NCBI GenBank assembly: GCA_964634605.1
Contig: CAZWLJ010000007.1
Coordinates: 1-64,000, forward strand
DNA length: 64,000 nucleotides
Reading direction: 5' to 3'
Origin: UPXZ01 sp964634605
Lineage (GTDB): Bacteria > Bacteroidota > Bacteroidia > Bacteroidales > Paludibacteraceae
Shown here: positions 16,322-26,238 of the stretch, piece by piece
How positions within the stretch are numbered: the stretch's first letter is position 1
Layout: each line of letters starts with the position of its first letter
Translations under genes and position numbers: made by a program
Notes under the pieces: model-generated
Seen by the model: only the letters and a program-made list of their open reading frames with translations
Databases searched by the model: none
Told to the model about the DNA's origin: nothing

Positions 16322-19300
16322 ATGAAAAACAAATTCATGAAAAACATCAAAGATTATTTCTGTTTTAAATTAATTCAGAAAAAGTCTGCGGTATTTCTGC
16401 TTTTGATTGCAGTTTCATTACTCACTCCGGCAATGGCACAAAATGTCACTGTTAGAGGGATGGTAGTAGATGCAAGTCAGCAAGCAGTAATCGGTGCTAC
16501 TGTAATGTTGAGAGATTACAAAACAGTTGGAACTTTAACAGATGTGAACGGTAGGTTTTCGCTTTCCGTTCCGTCAGGAAAACAAACTTTGGTAGTTTCC
16601 TATGTCGGTATGGTGACTCAGGAAGTACCTGTTGCAGGAAAAGGAGAGATTTTAATCACTCTGGTCGACAAAAATCTTCAATTAGACGAAGTAGTAGTAG
16701 TTGGTTACGGCCAGCAAAAAAAAGCAAGTGTGGTGGGTGCCATTACCCAGACAACAGGCGAAGTACTTCAGCGGGCAGCAGGTGTAACCAATATCGGAGC
16801 TGCTCTTACCGGTAATCTCCCGGGAGTGATCACTTCGGCAAGTTCAGGTCTGCCGGGTGAGGAAGAACCCAAAATAATCATTCGTTCTGCTACATCGTGG
16901 AACAACACTGAACCTCTTGTATTAGTGGATGGAATTGAACGTCAGATGGGATCGGTTGATATCAGTTCTGTTCAGTCAATTTCTGTTTTGAAGGATGCTT
17001 CGGCTACAGCTGTATATGGTGTGAAAGGAGCCAACGGAGTAATCCTCGTTACTACAAAACGTGGTAGCCAGGGAAGTGCTAAAATTGATGTTTCGGCAAA
17101 CTACACTATCAAGGCACCTTCCATGCTGCCTAATAAGCTCGATTCATACGATGCACTCATGGCACGCAACATAGCCATTGAACACGAACTCGGAACTTAT
17201 CCAAGCTCCTGGGGTGACATCCGTCCGCAAAGCATCATCAATAAATACCGGAATCCCCTCAACTGGCAGGAAGCTGAGCGCTATCCCAACGTGGACTGGC
17301 AAAGAGCCTTGTTCAAAGACTTTACATCGTCCTACAATGCCAATCTGAGCGTAAGCGGAGGTACTGATTTTGTAAAATACTATACATCTGCCGATTTCGT
17401 TTACGAAGGCGACCTCTTTAAAGTATGGGACAACGGACGTAATTACCAGTCAGGATACGGGTACAACCGTGTGAATGTACGTAGCAACCTGGACTTTAAT
17501 CTAACAAAAAGTACCGTGTTCAAGGTTAACCTGTATGGTTCGAACGGTGTAAAAAAGAGTCCGTGGAATCAGACGAGCTCCTCAGAATGGGCTGTAGCTC
17601 AGCAGTGGGCCGGAGCATACAATATTGCACCGGATGTATTCCTTCCAAAATATGCTGACGGATCCTGGGGATTCTATCCGGATATTTCCAACGTTTCGAA
17701 CTCTGCGGCAAACTTAGCCCTTTCGGGTGTGATGAATACAACCACTACCTCTATTACGACCGACTTTATCCTGGAACAGAAACTGGACTTTATAACAAAA
17801 GGACTGAACCTCAGAGGAGCCATTTCGTGGGATAATATGTTTGTGGAATTCAACAGGGGAGTAAACGACCTTTACAACGATGCTCAGCAGAAATGGATCA
17901 ATCCGCTTACAGGAGCAGTTACATATAAAAAAGAATACGACAACAATAATAAATTCGACTTCATGCAGGGTGTGCTCTGGACTACTCAGCCCGGAACCGT
18001 AAACAATGGAATGACCCGCCGAAATCTGAACTACCAGACTCAGCTGAACTGGGGTAGGGAATTTGGTTTGCATGACATTACTGCGATGGGACTTTTCAGC
18101 CGCGAAGAACGTGCAACCGGATCTGAAATACCACGCTACCGTGAAGACTGGGTGTTCAGAACCACTTACAGTTATGCTGGAAAATATTTTGCAGAATACA
18201 ACGGAGCTTACAACGGAACTGAAAAATTCAGCCGTGAGAATCGTTTCTCATTCTTCAATTCCGGTGCAATCGGCTGGATGATTTCCGAAGAAAAATTCAT
18301 GAAACCAATCACTTTCGTGGATATGCTGAAACTCCGTGCTTCATATGGCGAAATAGGAGATGACAATGTGAATCAGCGCTGGCTATATATGACCCAATGG
18401 GCATACGGAGGACAATCTTCGCTGGATGTTAACCACGGAACAAGCCCATATGTATGGTATCGTGAGTCTGCTGTCGGAAACCCGGATATTAAATGGGAAA
18501 CAGCCAGGAAATTTAACTTTGGTGCCGACTTTGCGGTGCTTAAAGGATTATTTGCAGGTACTGTTGAGATTTTCAGGGACAGAAGAGTGGATATTCTGGT
18601 AGGAGGCGGCGACAGAGCTATTCCATCCTACTTCGGAACAACTCCCGCCATGGCAAACCTTGGAGAAGTAAAAACCAAAGGATACGAAGCTGAACTTCGC
18701 ATCAATAAAGTGCTTCCGAACAAACTGCGTCTGTGGGCAAACATGAACATGACTCACGCAAAAAATACTATTCTGGTGAAAAGCGACCCCGAACTGCTTC
18801 CGGCATATCAGAAACAGGCCGGCTACAGCATCGGACAAAGCCATTCACACCTCGATGCAGGTTACATGAACAATTACGACCAGATATACGGAAGTCCGCA
18901 ACACGATACAAACGACAGTTACAAAATGCCGGGCAACTATTATATCATCGACTTCAACGGCGACGGAATTGTTGATTCCAAAGACTCTGCACCTTACGGA
19001 TATGCTGAAACTCCTCAGAATACCTACAATTCAACCATCGGTTTTGAATGGAAAGGTTTCAGTGGATTCATCCAGCTTTACGGAGTAAGCAATATAACCC
19101 GTTCGGTACCGCTTACAAGCTTTGGAAGCAACCTGAACACCGTGTACGACATGGGTAGCTGGTGGTCAAAAGACAATCAGAACGCTGATATTACCATACC
19201 GCACTGGTTGGCAAAATCAAACTACAACAGTGGCACACAGTATATGTACGACGGTTCGTACATACGTCTCAAAAATGCTGAATTTGCTTACACTTTCGAC

Positions 19301-19477
19301 AGAAATTCGTTGAGCAGGTTTGGTATAAGTTCACTGAAAGTATTTTTAAATGGTAATAACCTCTGGGTATGGTCAAGAATGCCGGATGACCGTGAATCCA
19401 ATTTTGCAGGAGCCGGTTATCAGGGCGCTTACCCTACGATGAAACGTTATAACTTAGGCGTAAGATTCACTTTATAA
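16322..19477 (+). CDS. xusA: XusA, SusC-like TonB-dependent xylo-oligosaccharide transporter
   Basis: The 1051-residue outer-membrane barrel imports oligosaccharides using TonB energy, with its SusD-like lid encoded next. It has a signal peptide (extended by about 18 polar residues, ending TPAMAQ near 40; an alternative start is the ATG at 16337), a carboxypeptidase-regulatory-like domain (about 42-125), a TonB-box-like LDEVVVVGYG (about 122-131), a plug (GVITSASSGLPGEE to GANGVILVTTKRG) and a barrel ending in a C-terminal aromatic strand (LGVRFTL). It is first in an operon whose order (SusC, SusD, SusC, SusD, unknown lipoprotein, GH10) equals xusA-xusB-xusC-xusD-xusE-xyn10C, the conserved xylan core described in Prevotella bryantii and Bacteroides. 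The symbol rests on that synteny. Confidence 0.9.
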   Translation: MKNKFMKNIKDYFCFKLIQKKSAVFLLLIAVSLLTPAMAQNVTVRGMVVDASQQAVIGATVMLRDYKTVGTLTDVNGRFSLSVPSGKQTLVVSYVGMVTQEVPVAGKGEILITLVDKNLQLDEVVVVGYGQQKKASVVGAITQTTGEVLQRAAGVTNIGAALTGNLPGVITSASSGLPGEEEPKIIIRSATSWNNTEPLVLVDGIERQMGSVDISSVQSISVLKDASATAVYGVKGANGVILVTTKRGSQGSAKIDVSANYTIKAPSMLPNKLDSYDALMARNIAIEHELGTYPSSWGDIRPQSIINKYRNPLNWQEAERYPNVDWQRALFKDFTSSYNANLSVSGGTDFVKYYTSADFVYEGDLFKVWDNGRNYQSGYGYNRVNVRSNLDFNLTKSTVFKVNLYGSNGVKKSPWNQTSSSEWAVAQQWAGAYNIAPDVFLPKYADGSWGFYPDISNVSNSAANLALSGVMNTTTTSITTDFILEQKLDFITKGLNLRGAISWDNMFVEFNRGVNDLYNDAQQKWINPLTGAVTYKKEYDNNNKFDFMQGVLWTTQPGTVNNGMTRRNLNYQTQLNWGREFGLHDITAMGLFSREERATGSEIPRYREDWVFRTTYSYAGKYFAEYNGAYNGTEKFSRENRFSFFNSGAIGWMISEEKFMKPITFVDMLKLRASYGEIGDDNVNQRWLYMTQWAYGGQSSLDVNHGTSPYVWYRESAVGNPDIKWETARKFNFGADFAVLKGLFAGTVEIFRDRRVDILVGGGDRAIPSYFGTTPAMANLGEVKTKGYEAELRINKVLPNKLRLWANMNMTHAKNTILVKSDPELLPAYQKQAGYSIGQSHSHLDAGYMNNYDQIYGSPQHDTNDSYKMPGNYYIIDFNGDGIVDSKDSAPYGYAETPQNTYNSTIGFEWKGFSGFIQLYGVSNITRSVPLTSFGSNLNTVYDMGSWWSKDNQNADITIPHWLAKSNYNSGTQYMYDGSYIRLKNAEFAYTFDRNSLSRFGISSLKVFLNGNNLWVWSRMPDDRESNFAGAGYQGAYPTMKRYNLGVRFTL

Positions 19478-19488
19478 TATTAGAAGTA

Positions 19489-21432
19489 ATGAAAAAGACA
19501 TATAAAATATATATATTGATCGGAATTCTCTTCATGCTACCGGGATTTTTCTCATGCGAAAGCTATCTCGACAGAGAACCTGAATCAATCGTATCGGAAG
19601 GTGAAGCATTCAAGAATTTTACCAATTTCCAGGGATTCATTGAGGAAATATATAATTGTATTCCCGACAAAGAAAAAAACTACTGGACCACATCCTGGAA
19701 CTGGGGTGACGATGAAATAATGAACACCCCGGCAGACTGGCATATGGTAAACCAGGTTGACCAGGGTAACTTCTGGGGATGGCAGGCAGGAAAATTGGGA
19801 CAGCCCGGTTGCTGGCTCGATAAACCCTCAACAGATCCTACATCAACCAATAAATTCAATCATGCGCTTTGGCCGCATGCGTGGTATGCTATCCGTAAAG
19901 CCAATATCGGTCTCGAAAATCTGGACAAACTCACAGAAGCTACTCAGGAAGAGAAAGACCTGATAGCCGGACAACTCTATTTTTTCAGAGCATGGTGGCA
20001 TTTTGAGTTAATGCAATACCTCGGAGCGCTGCCTTATGTGGATCAGGTGCTCTCATCGGGTGATAAACTGACACTTCCAAGACCAACATATCAGGAAGCA
20101 GCCGACAAAGTCGGAGCCGACCTGGCAAAAGCAGCTCAATTGCTGCCGGTTGACTGGGACAAAACTACCGTTGGAAGAAACACTACAGGCAAAAACCAGC
20201 TTCGCGCAAATAAAATCATGGCATTGGGTTATCTGGGTAAAAACTATCTTTGGGCAGGAAGTCCGCTCATGAAAAATGGTGCTCAGACAGGTGGTTCAAA
20301 CACCTATAATTACGATGCCGGATATGTGAAAAAAGCTGCGGAAGCTTTCGGACAGCTTTTGTCACTTGTTGAAAGTGGTCAGACACAGTACTCGCTGGCA
20401 GAATTCAAATATAAAAATATTTACAGCCACGTAAGAGCAGCTGATGCTGCATCCTGCTACTCAGATATTTTCTATACTACCGGACAAAACTGGCTCATGC
20501 CGGGTTCTACGGAAGCTATTTTCAGAGGCCCTTCGACTGACTACAACGGAAGTAACTGGGGAACTACCAAAACATTTGGCCCGAAAGTAAACGGACTGGT
20601 AGAACACGATAACATCATTCACCATCCTACAGCTAACTACGTGAAATTATACGGTATGGAAAACGGACTGCCACTGGAAGACCCGAATTCAGGATATGAT
20701 CCTGCTCACCCTTTCAAAGGAAGAGATCCAAGATTCTACCACGATATCGTTTTTGACGGATTCAAATATGTGAACTCTACCATGCCTGCCGATCAGGAAT
20801 TCATGCGATACACGCAGCTTTATACCACCGGCATCATGCGAAACGATCAAAACGGAAGCCGTACCGGATATTTTATTCAGAAACTGGTACCGCATACAGC
20901 AAACAAATATGACGGAGCTTACAACTGGAGCGGAAGCTTGCACGTGTACCTCCCTTATATGCGTTTGGCAGATATTTACCTGATGTACGCTGAAGCCTGT
21001 GCAGCATTTGGTGGTGCAAAAGCAAAATCCACCAATTTCGGCAAAGATGCCGAGGCCGCATTGAACACTCTCCGTGACCGAGTAGGAGCCGGACATGTAA
21101 GTGCAGCTTACACAGCTGACAACAATAAATTCATGAATGAAGTCCGCAGGGAACGTGCAGTTGAACTTTCGTTCGAGGGATTCCGGTTCAATGACCTGCA
21201 ACGCTGGCTGCTCCTCACCGAATATCCTTACAACGTAAAAACTGCGCATGACTTTGAACGGGTAGAAAACGATGACTTTTACAAGACAAATGACCCGAAA
21301 GATGCACGTGTGAGCAATTTGCGGGAAAGAACTATCCTTACCCGTCAATTCAGTGCCAAACATTACTGGTTCCCGTTGAAGGTATCTGATACTTCAATTT
21401 ATCCGGAATTTGGACAAAATCCGGGCTGGTAA
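19489..21432 (+). CDS. xusB: XusB, SusD-like xylan-binding lipoprotein
   Basis: This 647-residue surface lipoprotein should form the lid over the XusA barrel and bind xylan fragments. The signal peptide ends in a lipobox with the lipidated Cys at about residue 23 (PGFFSCESYLD). SusD features include the N-terminal helical repeats (FRAWWHFELMQYLGALPYVD near 165-185), YAEACAAFGG in the TPR-like core near 500 and the C-terminal RRERAVELSFEGFRFNDLQRW (about 557-577). It starts 11 bp after xusA and is co-transcribed with it. It is somewhat longer than classic SusD (about 550), as is usual in xylan loci. Confidence 0.92.
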   Translation: MKKTYKIYILIGILFMLPGFFSCESYLDREPESIVSEGEAFKNFTNFQGFIEEIYNCIPDKEKNYWTTSWNWGDDEIMNTPADWHMVNQVDQGNFWGWQAGKLGQPGCWLDKPSTDPTSTNKFNHALWPHAWYAIRKANIGLENLDKLTEATQEEKDLIAGQLYFFRAWWHFELMQYLGALPYVDQVLSSGDKLTLPRPTYQEAADKVGADLAKAAQLLPVDWDKTTVGRNTTGKNQLRANKIMALGYLGKNYLWAGSPLMKNGAQTGGSNTYNYDAGYVKKAAEAFGQLLSLVESGQTQYSLAEFKYKNIYSHVRAADAASCYSDIFYTTGQNWLMPGSTEAIFRGPSTDYNGSNWGTTKTFGPKVNGLVEHDNIIHHPTANYVKLYGMENGLPLEDPNSGYDPAHPFKGRDPRFYHDIVFDGFKYVNSTMPADQEFMRYTQLYTTGIMRNDQNGSRTGYFIQKLVPHTANKYDGAYNWSGSLHVYLPYMRLADIYLMYAEACAAFGGAKAKSTNFGKDAEAALNTLRDRVGAGHVSAAYTADNNKFMNEVRRERAVELSFEGFRFNDLQRWLLLTEYPYNVKTAHDFERVENDDFYKTNDPKDARVSNLRERTILTRQFSAKHYWFPLKVSDTSIYPEFGQNPGW

Positions 21433-21473
21433 TTTTTAAGTAAAATAAGTGTGAAATTATAAAAGATTATACA

Positions 21474-24296
21474 ATGAAATACATACAATCAAAATTCATT
21501 TTACTTGTTGCCCTGGCACTTATTCCATTTTTCACAGGTGCACAAACAGCCCCGGAAAATGAAATGCTGTCATTAAACAGCGCAAAAGATTCATTGGTTC
21601 AGGTTGCATTCCGCAAAGTTGAACAGAAAAATCTTTTGGGAAGTGTTTCGGTAGTAAACTACGATGAATTGACCAAACGTAACTATAATACGTACAGCAT
21701 GGATAATATGCAGGGGTATGTGGGAGGCTGGAACGGCGCATCACTATGGGGTATGGATTCATATCTCGTGTTAGTGGACGGTGTACCCCGCGATGTCAAC
21801 AATGTACTGCCTACAGAAATCGAACAGGTATCATTTCTCAAAGGTGCTTCGGCTGTGGTTCTCTATGGCAGCCGTGCCGCCAAAGGGGTGGTTTACATCA
21901 CTACTAAAAGAGGAAAAGCTGAGCCGTTGAAAGTGAGTGCACGTGTCAATACGGGCTTCAATGTTCACAAAAGCTATCCTAAGTATTTAGGTTCGGCCGA
22001 ATATATGACGCTTTACAACGAAGCACGTGAGAACGACGGATTGAGTAAATTGTACAGCGACGAAGCTATCTACAATCATTCAACTGGACAGAATCCTTAT
22101 CGTTATCCGAGTATCGATTTCTTCTCTTCGGATTACATAAGAAAATTCTACAACCGCTCTGATGCTACCGCTGAAATATCCGGAGGAAACAGTTTTGCTC
22201 GTTTCTATACCAATATCGGCTACTACCGTCAGAATGATGTTTTCAAATTCGGACAAGCAACCAATAACAGTACAGACCGTATGAATGTAAGAGGTAACAT
22301 TGATATGACGATTTCAAGTCATATCAGTGCTTATGTTAACACCAATGCTACTTTCTACAATACAAGTTCGGCAAAAGGCAACTATTGGGAAGCTTCCTCG
22401 ACTTTCCGTCCTAACCGGTTTTCGCCGCTTATACCGATCAGCTTTATCAATCCGAACGATCAGAATTCGCTCACATTGATCCAAAACAGCCATCAGATTG
22501 ATGGAATGTACTTTCTGAGCGGTACTCAGGCTGAGCAGACCAATATCTTCGGCGATTATTACGCTGCAGGAAGCAACAAATGGACAAGCCGCCAGTTCCA
22601 GTTTGACACCGGAATCTCGATTGACCTGGAAAAAGTGCTGAAAGGGCTATCGTTCGATACTCAGTTTGCTGTTGATTACGCAACCTCATACAACACTTCA
22701 TACGATAACACCTACGCCATTTTTACTCCTGCGTGGTCAAATTACAATGGAGCAGATGTAGTGTCAGGGCTGGTGAAATACAATAATGACAGAAAACCGG
22801 GTGTTCAGAACATCGGAGGAAGTACCAACCGTCAGACAATGGCATTTTCCGGACAGTTTAATTATGTTAATTCCATTGACGGTGTACACAATTTCAATGC
22901 AATGCTGCTTGCCAATGGTTTCCAGCAGACTGAATCGCAGGTATACCACCGCATCGGTAATGCCAATCTGGGTTTGCAACTCGGATACGATTATTTGAAA
23001 AAATATTTCGTTGAATTCAGCACAGCGTATGCGCATTCCGCTAAACTGGCACCCGGTAAGAGGGGAGCATTTTCACCATCATTAACCCTGGGATGGAAAT
23101 TGAGCAATGAAAATTTCCTTGCCGCAACAGCTGTGGATGATTTGATGCTGAGCATTTCAGGAAGCATACTCAATAGCGATCTGGATATTGAAGAATTTTA
23201 CATGTACGAATCGCAATTCAATCAGGCCGACGGTGCCTGGTGGGGATGGAACGATGCTTCGGTGGAACATTCCACCAATTCTGTTCGCGGAGGAAATCCT
23301 GATCTCGGTTTTGTGAAAAGAAAAGAATTCTCTGCAAACCTCAGAGCTTCTCTGTGGGAAAAACTGATAACGGCAGATGCATCTTTCTTTATGAATTCTA
23401 CTGAAGGTCTGGTAGTAAGGCCGGGTACCATATTCCCGAATTACTTCTTTACCTATTACCCCGAAGCATCTTTTATTCCATTCTACAACTTCAACAACAA
23501 CCAGCGGAGCGGCTTTGATTTCAGTGTAAACCTGAATAAACGATTCGGAGAGGTTGACTTCTCACTGGGTGTTGGAGGTACATACTACACAACTAAAGCT
23601 ACCAAACGGGATGAAAATTACGAGTATGGATATCAAAACAGAACCGGAAAACCGATTGATGCTATTTTCGGACTTGAAAGTCTTGGATTCTTCAGCGACG
23701 AAACAGATATCTCCAGCCATCAGACACAGCGATTTGCCGAAGTGAAACCCGGTGATATCAAGTATAAAGATCAGAACGGCGACGGAAAAATCGACGAAAA
23801 AGACGAGGTTTATCTCGGACGCGGTGGCTGGTACGGACTTCCCTTTACCATGGGTGTGAATTTATCAGCTAAATGGAATAACTTCACTTTATTTGCCCTG
23901 GGCACCGGAGGTTTCGGAGCTAACGCGATGAAAAACAACTCTTATTACTGGGTATTCGGAGATACAAAATACTCGGAAGTAGTGCGTGACCGCTGGACTG
24001 AAGAAACCAAAGAAACAGCTGCTTATCCGCGACTTACAACTCAGAGTGGCGCCAATAACTTCCGGAGTTCAGATTTCTGGATTTATAAAAATGACCGTTT
24101 CAACCTGGCTAAAGTTCAATTGACCTATGACTTTCCGAAAAGCATGCTACAGAATTTCTTTATCCATGAAATTTCGGCATACGTAAGCGGATCAAACCTG
24201 CTGACGATTTCCAGCGTAAGCAAAATACTGGAAATGAATGTGGGAAGCGCACCTCAGACACGTTTTTATAATATCGGACTGAAAGCAACATTCTAA
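21474..24296 (+). CDS. xusC: XusC, second SusC-like transporter, without the N-terminal regulatory-like domain
   Basis: The 940-residue outer-membrane receptor is about 110 residues shorter than XusA. The signal peptide (ending FFTGAQ near 24) is followed directly by a short segment and a TonB-box-like DSLVQVAFRKV (about 39-49), then the plug (LVLVDGVPRDVNNVLPTEI, AAKGVVYITTKRG). The carboxypeptidase-regulatory-like domain is therefore missing. The C-terminus ends NIGLKATF as expected for the last barrel strand. The plug region resembles other tandem second SusC proteins of xylan loci. It forms a pair with xusD, 20 bp downstream. Whether XusA and XusC take up different chain lengths or substitution patterns is not known. 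Confidence 0.9.
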   Translation: MKYIQSKFILLVALALIPFFTGAQTAPENEMLSLNSAKDSLVQVAFRKVEQKNLLGSVSVVNYDELTKRNYNTYSMDNMQGYVGGWNGASLWGMDSYLVLVDGVPRDVNNVLPTEIEQVSFLKGASAVVLYGSRAAKGVVYITTKRGKAEPLKVSARVNTGFNVHKSYPKYLGSAEYMTLYNEARENDGLSKLYSDEAIYNHSTGQNPYRYPSIDFFSSDYIRKFYNRSDATAEISGGNSFARFYTNIGYYRQNDVFKFGQATNNSTDRMNVRGNIDMTISSHISAYVNTNATFYNTSSAKGNYWEASSTFRPNRFSPLIPISFINPNDQNSLTLIQNSHQIDGMYFLSGTQAEQTNIFGDYYAAGSNKWTSRQFQFDTGISIDLEKVLKGLSFDTQFAVDYATSYNTSYDNTYAIFTPAWSNYNGADVVSGLVKYNNDRKPGVQNIGGSTNRQTMAFSGQFNYVNSIDGVHNFNAMLLANGFQQTESQVYHRIGNANLGLQLGYDYLKKYFVEFSTAYAHSAKLAPGKRGAFSPSLTLGWKLSNENFLAATAVDDLMLSISGSILNSDLDIEEFYMYESQFNQADGAWWGWNDASVEHSTNSVRGGNPDLGFVKRKEFSANLRASLWEKLITADASFFMNSTEGLVVRPGTIFPNYFFTYYPEASFIPFYNFNNNQRSGFDFSVNLNKRFGEVDFSLGVGGTYYTTKATKRDENYEYGYQNRTGKPIDAIFGLESLGFFSDETDISSHQTQRFAEVKPGDIKYKDQNGDGKIDEKDEVYLGRGGWYGLPFTMGVNLSAKWNNFTLFALGTGGFGANAMKNNSYYWVFGDTKYSEVVRDRWTEETKETAAYPRLTTQSGANNFRSSDFWIYKNDRFNLAKVQLTYDFPKSMLQNFFIHEISAYVSGSNLLTISSVSKILEMNVGSAPQTRFYNIGLKATF

Positions 24297-24315
24297 CTTT
24301 AAAAAAGTAACTAAG

Positions 24316-26130
24316 ATGAAACATATTATAAATAAAACAGTAAAATTATTGGTTCTTGCAGCAGTGCTCGGGTTTACAGCTTGTGAAGATGTGTTTTCAC
24401 CGGCTTTAGAGAATACACGCGGTATTGAAGCAATGTACCAGGAACCGATTTATGCTCAGGGAATACTGGCTAATGCCTATATCCTCCTGCCATATTCATC
24501 AAGTCCAAACAGTGATGTGGCCACAGACGATGCCGTATCGAACGACATATCCAATACCTACCGCCTTATGGCAGGTGGTACGTGGTCATCAAGCAATAAT
24601 CCGGTGTCGCAATGGCAGGGCAGAAGAAATGCCATCCAATACATCAATATCTTCCTGGAAAATGCCGATAAAGTGGAATGGAGTAAAGACAAAGTTGTAA
24701 AAATGCTTTACAACAACCGCTTGAAAGGTGAGGCTTACGGTCTGAGAGCAGTACACATGTATTATCTGCTACTTGCTCACGGAGGCTGGACAGCTGACGG
24801 TAAACTGATGGGTATTCCTAATCTTACTTTGCCCGAAACGGCTAATTCAGATTTCAATGTTCCAAGAAATACTTTTGATGATTGTGTCAAACAGATATTC
24901 AGCGATGCTGAAAAAGCAATCGAATTGCTTCCGCTCGATTATGGTGATGTAGCCAACAGCGATGCAATCCCGGCAAAATTCAAATCGCTCGGTGTAACAC
25001 TCCACGGAGATTACAACCGTGTGAACGGTGACCTGATGAAAGGTCGTATGACAGGCAGAATAGTGGAAGCTATCCGCTCGCAGGCTGCGCTGTTAGCTGC
25101 CAGCCCGGCATACAACCAGGGTACTACCATGACATGGGAAAATGCCGCCATGTATGCTGCAACAGTCCTCGATCGTATCGGGGGAGTATCCGGAATAGAT
25201 CCAAACGGAGGAACCTGGTACACAAACACAGCAGAAATCAACGCGCTGGCTTCGGGTGCCAATCCAAAGGAAATTATCTGGAGAAGCGACAAATCCAACT
25301 CGGCTGACGGACCCGGACTTGAACTGGAAAGAAATAACTTCCCTCCGTCACTTTATGGTAACGGACGTGTAAATCCAACCCAGAACCTGGTGAACGCATT
25401 CCCGATGCAAAACGGATATCCGATTGATAACGCTCAAAGCGGTTATGACGCTGCATCTCCTTATGCCAACCGCGATCCGCGCCTGACTAAATACATTCTT
25501 GTAAACGGTTCGACGGCAGGTCCAAGCAGTACTACTATTACTACTGGTACTTATGGAACAAACAACGATGCAATCAACAAAGAAGCCGGACAGTCAACCC
25601 GTACCGGTTACTACATGCGCAAACTGCTTCGTCAGGATGTGAATCCAAATCCGAATTTCAACACGGCACAGTACCACTATACGGCACGTATCCGATACAC
25701 TGAAATCTTCCTCAATTATGCAGAGGCTGCTAATGAAGCTTACGGTCCAACCGGAAAAGGAAATCAGACTTACAGTGCATACGATGTGGTGAAAGCCATT
25801 CGTGCCCGAGCAGGTGTGGGAGTTGCCAATGGTGATGCATATCTTGAAAGCATTAAAGGAGATAAGGATAAAATGCGCGAACTGATAAGAAACGAACGTC
25901 GTCTGGAACTCTGTTTCGAAAATTTCAGATTCTGGGATCTTCGTCGCTGGAAAGCTAATCTGAATGAAACCGCACTCGGAATGACTATCGATAAGCAAAC
26001 CAGCGGTACACTGACTTACACTCCGCTGAATGTGGAAAACAGAGTTTATTCAGATTATATGTATTACGGCCCGATTCCTTATGATGAAACCCGTAAATGG
26101 TCCAATCTGGAACAAAACAAAGGCTGGTAA
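24316..26130 (+). CDS. xusD: XusD, second SusD-like lipoprotein
   Basis: This 604-residue lipoprotein (Cys at about 23, LGFTACEDVFSP) is the partner of XusC. SusD-family traits are the N-terminal helical region (GEAYGLRAVHMYYLLLAHGG, about 137-156), IRYTEIFLNYAEAANEA near 455-471 and RRLELCFENFRFWDLRRW (about 529-546). Its C-terminal NLEQNKGW resembles the ends of other SusD proteins, including XusB (QNPGW). It should bind xylo-oligosaccharides at the cell surface. A 108-bp gap without an obvious promoter or terminator separates it from xusE. Confidence 0.92.
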   Translation: MKHIINKTVKLLVLAAVLGFTACEDVFSPALENTRGIEAMYQEPIYAQGILANAYILLPYSSSPNSDVATDDAVSNDISNTYRLMAGGTWSSSNNPVSQWQGRRNAIQYINIFLENADKVEWSKDKVVKMLYNNRLKGEAYGLRAVHMYYLLLAHGGWTADGKLMGIPNLTLPETANSDFNVPRNTFDDCVKQIFSDAEKAIELLPLDYGDVANSDAIPAKFKSLGVTLHGDYNRVNGDLMKGRMTGRIVEAIRSQAALLAASPAYNQGTTMTWENAAMYAATVLDRIGGVSGIDPNGGTWYTNTAEINALASGANPKEIIWRSDKSNSADGPGLELERNNFPPSLYGNGRVNPTQNLVNAFPMQNGYPIDNAQSGYDAASPYANRDPRLTKYILVNGSTAGPSSTTITTGTYGTNNDAINKEAGQSTRTGYYMRKLLRQDVNPNPNFNTAQYHYTARIRYTEIFLNYAEAANEAYGPTGKGNQTYSAYDVVKAIRARAGVGVANGDAYLESIKGDKDKMRELIRNERRLELCFENFRFWDLRRWKANLNETALGMTIDKQTSGTLTYTPLNVENRVYSDYMYYGPIPYDETRKWSNLEQNKGW

Positions 26131-26238
26131 GCAGCAATATAAGAGAAGTAAATAATTAAAATTGTGATGGCAAGAAAATAACATGACAGAAATCAGTTTT
26201 TTGCAGCATACAATATTAAATCAATAAAAATTAAACAG

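Noticed and set aside
20689..21363. 224-codon antisense ORF within xusB
   Set aside because: Long but fully antisense to a certain SusD coding region; Cys/Phe/His-rich composition typical of reverse-strand shadows.
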